Source: Alphaproteobacteria bacterium AO1-B
Lineage (GTDB): Bacteria > Pseudomonadota > Alphaproteobacteria > Rhizobiales > Stappiaceae
Assembly: GCA_001890945.1 (NCBI GenBank)
Contig: MLAX01000001.1
Coordinates: forward strand, 992,001 to 1,056,000
Direction: 5' to 3'
DNA: 64,000 nucleotides
Positions within the stretch are counted from its first letter, which is position 1, and each line of letters opens with the position of its first letter. The notes beneath the pieces were generated by a model. The model saw only the letters and a program-made list of their open reading frames with translations. It did not search any database and was not told where the DNA came from. A program made the position numbers and the translations under genes. Positions 1 through 7,949 of this stretch are shown one piece after another.

Positions 1-542
1 ACATTCTCAGAGACGACTTCATTGACGAGACCGGCCTGATAGGCCCGCTCGGCACTGAAGGGACGGCCAAGGCACAGCATTTCAAATGCGCGGGCATGGC
101 CCATGATTTTCGGACCGAGCAGGCTCGACCCGGCCTCTGGGACGAGACCCAGGTCGATGAATGGGGTGCGGATGACGGTGCGCGGGCTGGCAAACACCAT
201 GTCGCAATGCATGAGGAGCGTTGCGCCAACACCAACTGCAATCCCGTCGATGGAGGCGACCAAAGGCTTCCTGTTCCCAACAAGCGCGCGCAGAAAGCGG
301 TAAACCGGCGTTTCAGACATCTGCATCTTGCCGGCGAATTGAAGGAAATCACCGATGTCATTGCCGGACGTGAAGGCTTCCGGTTGGCCGCAAATGAGGT
401 GGCAGCGCACATTGTCGTCCGTGTTCCCGGTTTCCAGCGCTTCCGCCAGATCCGTGTACATCTGGCCGGTCAAGGCGTTCTTTTTTTCGGGTCGATCAAG
501 ACGCAAAGTCCTGACGCCGTCTTCAAGAGACTGCGTGATCAT
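1..542 (-). CDS. Enoyl-CoA hydratase/isomerase (crotonase) family protein, C-terminus off the window
   Basis: The reverse strand reads open from an ATG at 542 to the left edge, giving about 180 residues of a crotonase. The start MITQSLEDGVRTLRLDRPEKK is typical of the family. An oxyanion-hole segment (FTSGNDIGDF) and a second one (DGIAVGVGATLLMHCD) are both present, followed by the FIDLGLVPEAGSS block. The family hydrates enoyl-CoA or isomerises it. The gene starts 41 bases after the stop of the acyl-CoA dehydrogenase on the same strand, so the two probably form one operon for successive beta-oxidation-type steps. The substrate cannot be told from sequence. The C-terminal third lies outside the window. 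Confidence 0.93.
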   Translation of the reverse strand, partial: MITQSLEDGVRTLRLDRPEKKNALTGQMYTDLAEALETGNTDDNVRCHLICGQPEAFTSGNDIGDFLQFAGKMQMSETPVYRFLRALVGNRKPLVASIDGIAVGVGATLLMHCDMVFASPRTVIRTPFIDLGLVPEAGSSLLGPKIMGHARAFEMLCLGRPFSAERAYQAGLVNEVVSEN

Positions 543-583
543 GAGGAAATTCCTTTCAGTATTCGTCTACAAGGCCGGGGCGT

Positions 584-2365
584 TTAAGAGGTCATCGCTT
601 CCGGATCGAACTCCAAGATGCTGTCCGACGAACCGACGATGTCTTCCTTCAAACTTGCTGTGTCACAGAGTAGCGTCATGGCGTAGCTTCTTGCCATGAT
701 GGTGCGCTGAGTTCGCAGGGCCCGGTTTTCCATGCCTGATTTCAGGGCGCCTTTCGCCAGCAAGACACCACCATAGGCAAGGCCCGCCAGCCGCAAGTAG
801 GGTGTTGCGCCGGAAAGGGCCTCTTCGACCCGTCCATCGGCCTGAGCTGCCAGCATCCAGTCGGTTGCTTCTTCCAGATCATCGAGGGCCCGGCGCAGGC
901 GTTCGGCCGTGTCACCAAACTCGGGCCGGTTGGATTGGGAAACTTCCCGGGCAATCTCACGCAACTCGGTCAGGAAGCCACGAATGTGATCCCCGCCCGA
1001 CAGGGGCAGCTTGCGCATCACAAGGTCGATCGACTGAATGCCGTTGGTGCCTTCATAGATCGGCGCAATCCGGGCATCGCGCAGGTGCTGCGCAACGCCG
1101 GTTTCTTCGACGTAGCCCATTCCGCCGTGGATCTGAACGCCAATAGAGGCGACTTCGACGCCGAAATCGGTCGACAGCGCCTTGGCAATCGGCGTGAGCA
1201 GGCCTGCGCGTTCCGACCAGTGCTTCTTCTGATCCGGATCGGTGGCCGTGTTGGCCATATCGATGGCATGGGCGCAGGAATAACAGATCGCGCGGGCGAC
1301 CTGGGTTCGGGTCCGCATGCCCAGCAAAGAGCGTTTGATATCAGGGTGATGGGCAATGGCGACCATGCCGTCGCCCTTCTTACCGGGGACGTTGCCTTGT
1401 TTGCGCTCCAGCGCGTAGGCATGGGCGTCCTGACAGGCGCGTTCCGCAACACCCAGCCCTTGAATGCCGACGGCAAGCCGGGCGTTGTTCATCATCGTGA
1501 ACATACAGGCAAGGCCTTTGTTTTCCTCACCGATCAGCCAGCCCGTGGCACCACCATCATCGCCGTAGACCATGGTGCAGGTCGGGGAACCATGAATGCC
1601 GAGCTTATGCTCTACACCTGCACAGTGGACATCGTTTCGAGCTCCCAGCGAACCGTCTTCGTTGACCAGGAATTTGGGGACAAGGAACAACGAAATGCCG
1701 CGGGTTCCAGCCGGCGCATCCGGCAGGCGGGCAAGCACCAGATGGATGATGTTGTCGGTCAGATCATGTTCGCCGTAGGTGATGAAGATCTTCTGGCCGT
1801 AGATCCTGTACGTGCCGTCCTCATTGCGTTCGGCCCGTGCTTTCAACGCATTGAGATCAGACCCGGCCTGTGGCTCGGTCAGGTTCATGGTGCCCATCCA
1901 TTCACCGGTGACCAGCTTTTCCAGGTAGGTTGCCCGCAACTCTTCCGTTGCGTGCTTTTCGATGGCCTCCACAGCGCCCATTGTCAGCGTCGGGCCGATC
2001 GCGAAGGCCATGGAACCGGAGTTCCACATCTCCAGCGCAGCGGCTGACAGCATTTGTGGCAACCCCTGACCGCCGGCGTCCTCGCTGGCAGAAAGGCCGT
2101 TCCAGCCGCCTTCGATCCAGCCATGGTAGAGTTCGCGCCAGCCGGGAGGAGTTGTTACTTCCCGGTTGGCAAGCGGAGTTCCGTGCTTGTCGGCGACGCT
2201 GTTGAGCGGGGCAATTTCTTCGGCGGCGAAGCGGCCGGCTTCGTTCAAAATGGCATTCACCAGATCATCGCCGAGTTCGGCATGCTGTCCGCCCTCCTGC
2301 AAGTCTGACAGGCCGCAGACGTGTTTGAGGGTGAAGGCGATCTCGTCGACCGGTGCACGATACAT
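584..2365 (-). CDS. Acyl-CoA dehydrogenase, long form with C-terminal extension (DmdC-like size)
   Basis: A 593-residue flavoprotein that oxidises an acyl-CoA to the 2-enoyl-CoA. Visible blocks are MTMNLTEPQAGSDL (FAD and substrate region), FITYGEHD, the arginine-rich MRTRTQVARA helix and IYEGTNGIQSIDLVMRKL near the active site. About 150 residues follow the usual catalytic core, as in the roughly 600-residue class that includes 3-methylmercaptopropionyl-CoA dehydrogenase DmdC. The open frame extends to 2455, but I chose ATG 2365 (MYRAPVDEIAF) because it has a good GGGAGGA ribosome site just upstream and matches the usual N-terminus. With the downstream crotonase it could serve DMSP demethylation, branched-chain or fatty acid oxidation. 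The exact substrate is not decidable here. Confidence 0.93.
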   Translation of the reverse strand: MYRAPVDEIAFTLKHVCGLSDLQEGGQHAELGDDLVNAILNEAGRFAAEEIAPLNSVADKHGTPLANREVTTPPGWRELYHGWIEGGWNGLSASEDAGGQGLPQMLSAAALEMWNSGSMAFAIGPTLTMGAVEAIEKHATEELRATYLEKLVTGEWMGTMNLTEPQAGSDLNALKARAERNEDGTYRIYGQKIFITYGEHDLTDNIIHLVLARLPDAPAGTRGISLFLVPKFLVNEDGSLGARNDVHCAGVEHKLGIHGSPTCTMVYGDDGGATGWLIGEENKGLACMFTMMNNARLAVGIQGLGVAERACQDAHAYALERKQGNVPGKKGDGMVAIAHHPDIKRSLLGMRTRTQVARAICYSCAHAIDMANTATDPDQKKHWSERAGLLTPIAKALSTDFGVEVASIGVQIHGGMGYVEETGVAQHLRDARIAPIYEGTNGIQSIDLVMRKLPLSGGDHIRGFLTELREIAREVSQSNRPEFGDTAERLRRALDDLEEATDWMLAAQADGRVEEALSGATPYLRLAGLAYGGVLLAKGALKSGMENRALRTQRTIMARSYAMTLLCDTASLKEDIVGSSDSILEFDPEAMTS

Positions 2366-2475
2366 GATTGGTCCTCCCAAGAACCGGTGGCCTATCTTGG
2401 CCAAATTTCTTATTTCAGCCGTCCAAAGCTTGACGGAACACGGGGTTGCCCGCAAAAGGCGCTACTGGCAGCCGA

Positions 2476-2513
2476 TTGACGCAAACAGTAGCCGTGTTGA
2501 CGTAAACGTCAAC
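2476..2513. promoter_or_regulatory. Perfect 18-bp palindrome with an upstream half-site, candidate operator for the acyl-CoA dehydrogenase operon
   Basis: GTTGACGTAAACGTCAAC at 2496-2513 is an exact inverted repeat (8-bp arms, 2-bp centre). A copy of one half, TTGACGCAAAC, sits at 2476-2486, 21 bp (two helical turns) from the equivalent TTGACGTAAAC at 2497. The site lies between the divergent acyl-CoA dehydrogenase (start 2365) and tsaC (start 2584). By my recollection, MerR-type acyl-CoA catabolism regulators of the LiuR kind bind ACGT-containing palindromes of this general shape. The link to LiuR is an inference. Confidence 0.6.
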
Positions 2514-2583
2514 CCATTTCGCTGCGGCATGTCCTTATCTTTTTGGTCAGTCTTTCAGAATGGCAAGCAACGGAACGAGATGA

Positions 2584-3579
2584 ATGCAGCGCTGGAACGT
2601 CAATCTGAGCTCAAATGACTGGCAACGGGATCCGGAAGCCGATGCCGTCTGCCGCAGTCTGATTGACGGCGGTCTGGTCGCTGTGCCGACGGAAACCGTT
2701 TACGGCCTGGCGGCCGATGCGACGAGCGGGACTGCCTGCGCGCGGATTTTCCAGGCCAAAGGCCGGCCGAGTTTCAACCCGCTCATTTCGCATCTGCCCA
2801 ACCTGGAGGCCGCTCGCCATCATGGTGTCTTTGATGACCGCGCCCTGAAGCTTGCAGAGGCATTTTGGCCGGGCCCGCTGACCCTTGTTGTGCCGAAGAC
2901 CAAGGCCTCAGAAATTTCAGATCTGGCGACGGCAGGTCTGTCCACGGTCGCGCTGCGGGTCCCGTCCGGGCCGATCATGCGATATCTTTCGGAAAAAACG
3001 GGTCGGCCGCTTGCAGCCCCAAGCGCGAACCAGTCCGGCAAAATCAGCCCTACCCGGGCGGAGGATGTGATTGCCGATCTCGGGCACGCGCTCGATTTCG
3101 TCATTGACGCCGGACCGTGTGAGGTTGGTATTGAATCCACAATCATCGGTTTAACGGACGAACACGTGACGCTGTTGCGCCCCGGTGGTCTGGCACGCGA
3201 AGAAATCGAGAATGTGCTGCAGACAAAAGTCCGGACACCAGCTTCAAACAAACAACCGGAGGCTCCCGCGGCGCCCGGAATGCTCACCTCCCACTACGCA
3301 CCAAATGCACAGATGCGTCTTCATGCACGAGCCGTTGCGCCAAACGAGGCCTTGTTGTCGTTTGGTGTGGATCCGATTGATGGGCGAGAATCAGCCTTGG
3401 CGGAGGCGAATCTTAGTCCGTCCGGGGATCTCGTAGAGGCCGCTGCGCAGTTGTTTCAGGCCATGCGGACCCTTGATTCGTCCGGTGCAAAGACGATTCA
3501 GGTGCAAGATATCCCCAATACTGGCCTTGGCGAGGCGATTAATGACCGCTTGAGACGGGCAGCGGCTCCGCGCAGTTAA
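2584..3579 (+). CDS. tsaC: L-threonylcarbamoyladenylate synthase (Sua5/YwlC/TsaC family)
   Basis: This enzyme makes threonylcarbamoyl-AMP from threonine, bicarbonate and ATP, the first step of the universal t6A37 tRNA modification, in the cytoplasm. At 331 residues it has the full Sua5 layout. The YrdC-like catalytic domain (about residues 15-200) shows VAVPTETVYGLAADA, AKGRPSFNPL, FWPGPLTLV, ALRVPSG, AAPSANQSGKISPT and the IESTIIGL end block. A linker with APAAPGMLTSHYAP leads into the C-terminal Sua5 domain (about 215-331). The start ATG is the first in frame. The gene stands alone, divergent from the acyl-CoA dehydrogenase. Identification is secure; whether it is named tsaC or sua5 is a matter of convention. 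Confidence 0.95.
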   Translation: MQRWNVNLSSNDWQRDPEADAVCRSLIDGGLVAVPTETVYGLAADATSGTACARIFQAKGRPSFNPLISHLPNLEAARHHGVFDDRALKLAEAFWPGPLTLVVPKTKASEISDLATAGLSTVALRVPSGPIMRYLSEKTGRPLAAPSANQSGKISPTRAEDVIADLGHALDFVIDAGPCEVGIESTIIGLTDEHVTLLRPGGLAREEIENVLQTKVRTPASNKQPEAPAAPGMLTSHYAPNAQMRLHARAVAPNEALLSFGVDPIDGRESALAEANLSPSGDLVEAAAQLFQAMRTLDSSGAKTIQVQDIPNTGLGEAINDRLRRAAAPRS

Positions 3580-3620
3580 GCTCGCCATCGTCGGACATTA
3601 GGTGTGAGGGTAATTCTTGG

Positions 3621-3648
3621 AACACGCGTGTTAAGCGCGGTGTTTTTG
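3621..3648 (+). terminator. Possible terminator of tsaC
   Basis: AACACGCG at 3621 can pair with CGCGGTGTT at 3635-3643 with one bulged base, followed by a short T-run. It sits 42 bases after the tsaC stop. The helix is imperfect, so confidence is low. Confidence 0.35.
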
Positions 3649-3921
3649 TCTGCGCCCTAAACTCCACCAAAATCAATAAGTCAGATCAGGTTGTTGATGT
3701 TCCGCATTAACTTAGGATCACCTAAAGTTAATCTGTGTAGTGTCTTCATTTTGCGTGGAATGCCGTAGGTAATAATGCAAATGAACGGTCAATGGAAGTT
3801 AAAAATTTCATACACCCACCTTCTAAAAACAGATCTTCATCTAAAACTTATCAACACCATAGGTGCGTTTACTTGAACAAAGGGCTGGCAAAAAACCGTT
3901 CGCATGACTTACTATGTAAAT

Positions 3922-4009
3922 CAGATTTTGGATGTGATGAACCTCCCCTCGAGCAAGCGATGCTCGCACCTCAGACCGGACCGGCCCCTAATCGCCGGTC
4001 CATTTTTTT
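3922..4009 (+). ncRNA. Candidate small RNA ending in an intrinsic terminator
   Basis: On the + strand a hairpin (CGAGCA/TGCTCG, 3950-3966) is followed by a second, GC-rich stem (GGACCGG 3978-3984 with CCGGTCC 3995-4001) and seven Ts. Just before the first hairpin is ACCTCCCC (3941-3948), a single-stranded C/U-rich stretch that could pair with ribosome binding sites, as in several alphaproteobacterial trans-acting RNAs. No protein gene upstream needs this terminator: tsaC ended nearly 400 bases earlier and the next gene faces it. The 5' end is a guess (a TACTAT -10-like hexamer at 3910). It could instead be a distant tsaC terminator. Confidence 0.4.
3978..4009 (+). terminator. Strong intrinsic terminator
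   Basis: Perfect 7-bp stem GGACCGG/CCGGTCC with a 10-nt loop, then A and seven Ts (4003-4009). It lies 45 bp before the 3' end of the convergent antiporter gene. Confidence 0.8.
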
Positions 4010-4053
4010 GCCCGGCCTTTGCTCTCTGCCAACCAAAGAACCGGCCTGCGCTC

Positions 4054-6714
4054 TCAAGTCGCCACTTCTGGAGTTCTGTTGGGAGTGGCCTCCGGAGGAT
4101 CGTCTGCCTCTTTTGAAGGCGTCTTGCTGTCCTCAGTTGGTTCTGTCTTGTGTTCGGACCCCAACTCCTCTGCAGTGTCGGAATTTTCCTTGAACTGGGG
4201 AACGACCGGATCTTCGGTTTCGGCTTCCAGGGCCTTCGAGTTCATCTTCAAGCGCTGAGCTGACAGGCTTTCCACATGGGCCTTCAGATCTGGATATTTA
4301 TCCATGAGCAACCGGAAGTCTTGCGCCCGCAGGCTCAGCAGATGGCAATAACCAATCGCAACAACATCGGCGCTGCGCCGCCCGCCGGTCATGAGAGAGA
4401 TTTCCCCGAACACATCACCGCGGCCGAGGCGGATGGTGGTAATTGGCGTACGAACCTCGACCGCACCGGATGCGATGAAGTAGGCGGCATCGCCGCGTTC
4501 GCCCGTCCGGATCAAGGTTTCCCCCGGTGTCGCGAATTGCGGGCGCATCATTTTCATGATGGCTTTCTGCTGTTTTTTTGGCAGTCCCTCAAACAAGGGA
4601 TGGGCTTGGACCAGCTCTTTGGTCTTCATCCCGAGGTCCAGCTTCGGCCGGAAGTCGCAAGCGCGCCGCACCTTCTCCACGTCTCTGAGGAGGTCCTGAT
4701 GCAATTCGGTGCCCACCAACATCTGATCCCGGGCTTCGTCGTATGCGGTCTCTTCAAGACGAACACCGCTCATGCGCAAGAATTTGTTCTCAAGCGCATC
4801 GGCATAATCCGGGTACTGCAAACGCAAAGCCTCAATAGCCTGGATGGTCTCAGCTTGCCGGTTGCTTAGGGTCTCTTTCAAAATGTCAGCGACGCGTTCG
4901 CCCAAGAGCGGGCGGATACGGCGTTCATTGAAAACGAGCAGTTCGTCTTCGAGGATCCGGTAAACGAGTAAGAATTCGAACCTTGCCGCGAGTTGGCGTG
5001 CCAGAGGCCGGTTGATCTTGAACCGGCGTTGCAAAGTCTGTGCGAAGCGGAAACCGAACCCGAACTTCAGAGGTTCCCGGCTTGCCTGACGATAGCCGCT
5101 CCGTCCTTCACTGCGAGCAAGATCACTTGTCCGGCCTGTAATGGCGAGAAAACCAGCGACAGCGCGTCCGGAGATTGTTTTGTGGTGGAAGTGTTCCAGG
5201 ACGAGTTGTTGTTCCCGGTCCGCGAGCGCAATCAGGCCAATATTGACCCGATCCTTGTCTTTCAACTCTTCCAGCATGTTGGTCTCTGCAGCGGCAGAGG
5301 CGGCGCGTTTTTCATAGTCGTCGAGAACAACGGAGGCGACATGCGGTGCCACATGATAGGCGTTGGCAGCCTCCCCAAGCTCGGACCGGATGTCGGACAG
5401 GGTTAGGGCCAGATACTGAGTGCGGAGGGCTTCGTCCCGTGCGTTTAGCTGGTCGAGCCCGAGGAGTTTGATCAGCGGCTTCAGGCTGGTTCCATACACC
5501 AGCAAGGTGAACAGCACGAAGCCGGTGGCGAGCTTTGTGACAAACGTTGAGATCTCGGGCGACAGTGCCGCGTGCTCGGACACACTGAGGGCCAGGGTAA
5601 GCGTCACTGCGCCGCGCATGCCGCCCCAGAGCATGACAGCCTTGTATTTGTCGTTCACTGCCTCTCCGGCTTTCATGAAGCTGAGGACGGGCAGCAATCC
5701 GTAAATCACGACAGCACGGGCCGCGAGGGCTGCGACGATCACGATCAGAAGCAACAGAATGTCGAGTGGGGCAAACCCGTCGACCAGCCGCGGGATAAGA
5801 ATTGCGGCGAGCAGAAAGATGAGCGATGCGGCCCAGAAGGACATCTGGTCCCAGACCGAATGCAGAAAGTTCCAGTTGGCCGGCTGGATCCGGGCCGGAC
5901 CGTAGAGATTGAAGATGATCCCGGCGGCAACAACGGCAACAACCGCCGACACGTCGGCAAACTGATCACTGAGCACATAGATGCCGTAGGGCAGAGCGAG
6001 GCTGAGGGTTACTTGGGCGAGCGGTAGGTCGCGCATCAAATGCAGGAAACTGACGGCAATGCGCGCTAGAACCGCGCCCACAATGACGCCCCCGACAAAC
6101 GACCGGGCGAAGGCAATGGCCACTTCGCTGCCAGTGAGAGCCTGATCTCCCGTCAGAATGCCAAGAAGCAGAACGAAGATCACGATAGCGGCCGCATCGT
6201 TCAAGAGGCTTTCACCCTCAACGATGCGCCCAAGGCGGGCTGGTGCTCCGATGTCGCGGAAAATCGCCACGACGGCAACCGGATCAGTGGTTGCTACAAT
6301 TGCGCCAAGCAACAGGCAGGCCACCAACGGCACACCGGCCAACGGGTAGAGCGCGGCTCCGATAAAGGCTGTAGCCACGAAAACGGCAACAACCGCCATG
6401 ACCAGAACTGGCGCCCAGTCCTCAAACAACCGCCGCACGTCGAGGGTCAAGGAGGTCTGAAACAGGAGCAACGGCAGGAAAATGTAGAGGATCATTTCTG
6501 AATCCAGAGGCGGATTCACGAAGACATTTGCAATGGTGTTAAAGGCGTCGGTGCGCGGGGTATAAAGAAGATAAGTGGCACCGATCCCGATCAGGGTGCC
6601 GACCATGGCAAGAAGCACACTGGGCGCCACACCGAACCGGCGGGCCAGCGGTTGCAGCAGGGCAATTGTCAGCAACAAAAGCGCAAAGGCGCCCGTAATC
6701 ATTGGTGTTTCCAT
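4054..6714 (-). CDS. CPA1-family Na+/H+ antiporter with C-terminal cyclic-nucleotide-binding domain
   Basis: An 886-residue inner-membrane cation/proton antiporter. The first ~420 residues hold about 12 membrane segments, with the CPA1 blocks ATTDPVAVVAIFRDIG and GESLLNDAAAIVIF (the ND pair is the expected ion site) and WGGMRGAVTLTLAL. A long soluble, partly coiled region follows (about 430-700). Then comes a cNMP-binding fold (about 705-820) with the phosphate-binding cassette FGEISLMTGGRRSADV. An acidic, Pro/Thr-rich tail ends the protein. This layout is that of the SOS1/NhaP-like exchangers, where the nucleotide domain is thought to control transport. No soluble cyclase is next to it. The start is either 6714 or the second Met at 6702. 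Confidence 0.92.
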   Translation of the reverse strand: METPMITGAFALLLLTIALLQPLARRFGVAPSVLLAMVGTLIGIGATYLLYTPRTDAFNTIANVFVNPPLDSEMILYIFLPLLLFQTSLTLDVRRLFEDWAPVLVMAVVAVFVATAFIGAALYPLAGVPLVACLLLGAIVATTDPVAVVAIFRDIGAPARLGRIVEGESLLNDAAAIVIFVLLLGILTGDQALTGSEVAIAFARSFVGGVIVGAVLARIAVSFLHLMRDLPLAQVTLSLALPYGIYVLSDQFADVSAVVAVVAAGIIFNLYGPARIQPANWNFLHSVWDQMSFWAASLIFLLAAILIPRLVDGFAPLDILLLLIVIVAALAARAVVIYGLLPVLSFMKAGEAVNDKYKAVMLWGGMRGAVTLTLALSVSEHAALSPEISTFVTKLATGFVLFTLLVYGTSLKPLIKLLGLDQLNARDEALRTQYLALTLSDIRSELGEAANAYHVAPHVASVVLDDYEKRAASAAAETNMLEELKDKDRVNIGLIALADREQQLVLEHFHHKTISGRAVAGFLAITGRTSDLARSEGRSGYRQASREPLKFGFGFRFAQTLQRRFKINRPLARQLAARFEFLLVYRILEDELLVFNERRIRPLLGERVADILKETLSNRQAETIQAIEALRLQYPDYADALENKFLRMSGVRLEETAYDEARDQMLVGTELHQDLLRDVEKVRRACDFRPKLDLGMKTKELVQAHPLFEGLPKKQQKAIMKMMRPQFATPGETLIRTGERGDAAYFIASGAVEVRTPITTIRLGRGDVFGEISLMTGGRRSADVVAIGYCHLLSLRAQDFRLLMDKYPDLKAHVESLSAQRLKMNSKALEAETEDPVVPQFKENSDTAEELGSEHKTEPTEDSKTPSKEADDPPEATPNRTPEVAT

Positions 6715-6789
6715 GACGCCAATGTGCCCTCTGATTATGGCAAATTCAAACTCGCTAAAGTCACCAGCTGCAAATACTCCGCCGCCACA

Positions 6790-7704
6790 TCAACTGCTTG
6801 CCTTGCGTTCCGACAACCAGATCCCGCCCAAAACCAGCAGCAAGGCCAGCCCGTGGTGCCATTTGAACGGTTCGCCGAGGATGCTGACAGCAAGTACGGC
6901 TGCAAAGATCGGGACCAGGTTGATGAAGACGCCCGCTCGGGCGGGGCCGATCAGTTCAACGCCGCGCATGAAAAAGATCTGGCTGAGGCAGGAAGGGCCG
7001 AGTGCTATGTAGAGTACAATGAGCCAGCCTTTCATGTCGGGCCAGAGAGCCGTGTCCGTCGCCATCTCGTAGGCAAGACCGGGAAGCGAGGCGAACACGG
7101 AGATGGCGGACAAAACGGCAAAAAAGACCAGCCCCGAAACCTGTGGCCGGTTGCGCAGCGCCAGCGTGTAGCCTGAATAGAGCACGCAGGCGATCAGCAT
7201 GACACCGTCGCCGGGATTGACCGCAAGGCTCAAGAGAACGTCGAGACTTCCTTGTGCCGCAATCAAGGTTACGCCCAACAATGTCGCCAAAATACCGACG
7301 ACCTGAAGCAGCCGAACTCTGGAGCCGAATGCGATAACAGATCCAATGAGGACCAGGATCGGCATGGATCCCTGGATAATTCCGAGATTGACCGCCGTTG
7401 TCTCTGTCGCTGCGATGTAAAACAGTGTGTTGAAACCCACAAAGCCGAAGGCGGCCATCAGCACCATGCGAAGGAACGAGCCGCGCATGATTGGCCATTC
7501 GGAACGAATCCGCGGCCATAAAAAGGGAACAAGCAGGCCCGCAACAATGATCCAGCGCAGAAAGACCACGACCATCGGGGAAACCTCCCCCGCAGCAAGC
7601 CGTCCGGCCACAGTGTTGCCGCCCCACAGAAGCGTGGTTGCCATCAACAACAGGATGGCATTGCCATAAGCCATGGTTCCGATACGTCCGGCAAACGAAC
7701 TCAT
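6790..7704 (-). CDS. EamA (DMT superfamily) transporter
   Basis: A 304-residue inner-membrane protein with ten predicted hydrophobic helices in two EamA repeats. The first repeat contains LLWGGNTVAGRLAAGEVSPMV and VFLRWIIVAGLL; the second includes YIALGPSCLSQIFFMRGVELIGPARAGVF and the closing GEPFKWHHGLALLLVLGGIWL. Members export amino acids or other small metabolites; the substrate cannot be read from sequence. The chosen start at 7704 has an AGGAAAG about 10 bases upstream; a later Met at 7671 (MAYGN) is an alternative. The gene is divergent from malate synthase G across 245 bp. Confidence 0.9.
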   Translation of the reverse strand: MSSFAGRIGTMAYGNAILLLMATTLLWGGNTVAGRLAAGEVSPMVVVFLRWIIVAGLLVPFLWPRIRSEWPIMRGSFLRMVLMAAFGFVGFNTLFYIAATETTAVNLGIIQGSMPILVLIGSVIAFGSRVRLLQVVGILATLLGVTLIAAQGSLDVLLSLAVNPGDGVMLIACVLYSGYTLALRNRPQVSGLVFFAVLSAISVFASLPGLAYEMATDTALWPDMKGWLIVLYIALGPSCLSQIFFMRGVELIGPARAGVFINLVPIFAAVLAVSILGEPFKWHHGLALLLVLGGIWLSERKASS

Positions 7705-7949
7705 AAGGTGTCTTCTTTCCTGCCAATTTGGCAGCCGGGGAGGGGCGTTGGTCTAGAGCGGTAGCGGATTGTTGGCGTTTCGGAAAGGCCTTGGAGACGC
7801 CGAATTGTTCGTTCTGCAGCGATGATGGTGCGGATTATTTCGAAAAAGGAAAAAGTCATGAAGGCTCGCTGGCAATTGACCCGGAGCGTTTGACAGCTAA
7901 AACACCCACAAAGATCAACATAATGCCGCAAAAGCGTTTGGAGAAAATT

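Larger units (their letters stand above)
3580..4053. other. Intergenic region of 474 bp between tsaC and the antiporter 3' end
   Basis: No convincing protein gene. It holds a possible tsaC terminator (3621-3648), an AT-rich stretch (about 3660-3860) and a structured 3' part with two hairpins and a strong T-run (3950-4009). An open frame starting at 3792 runs into the antiporter gene on the other strand and has no ribosome site or family likeness, so I treat it as chance. Confidence 0.6.

Noticed and set aside
935..2047. Long open frame (370 codons) on the + strand
   Set aside because: It is the antisense shadow of the acyl-CoA dehydrogenase, with no family motifs.
3792..4193. Open frame of 133 codons on the + strand before the antiporter 3' end
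   Set aside because: It overlaps the antiporter end, has no ribosome site and no domain likeness, and runs through the strong terminator at 3978-4009.
7774..7801. Hairpin (GGCGTTTC/GAGACGCC) upstream of glcB as a riboswitch
   Set aside because: A single 8-bp stem with one mismatch does not match any riboswitch I know, and its 12-nt loop has no conserved core.
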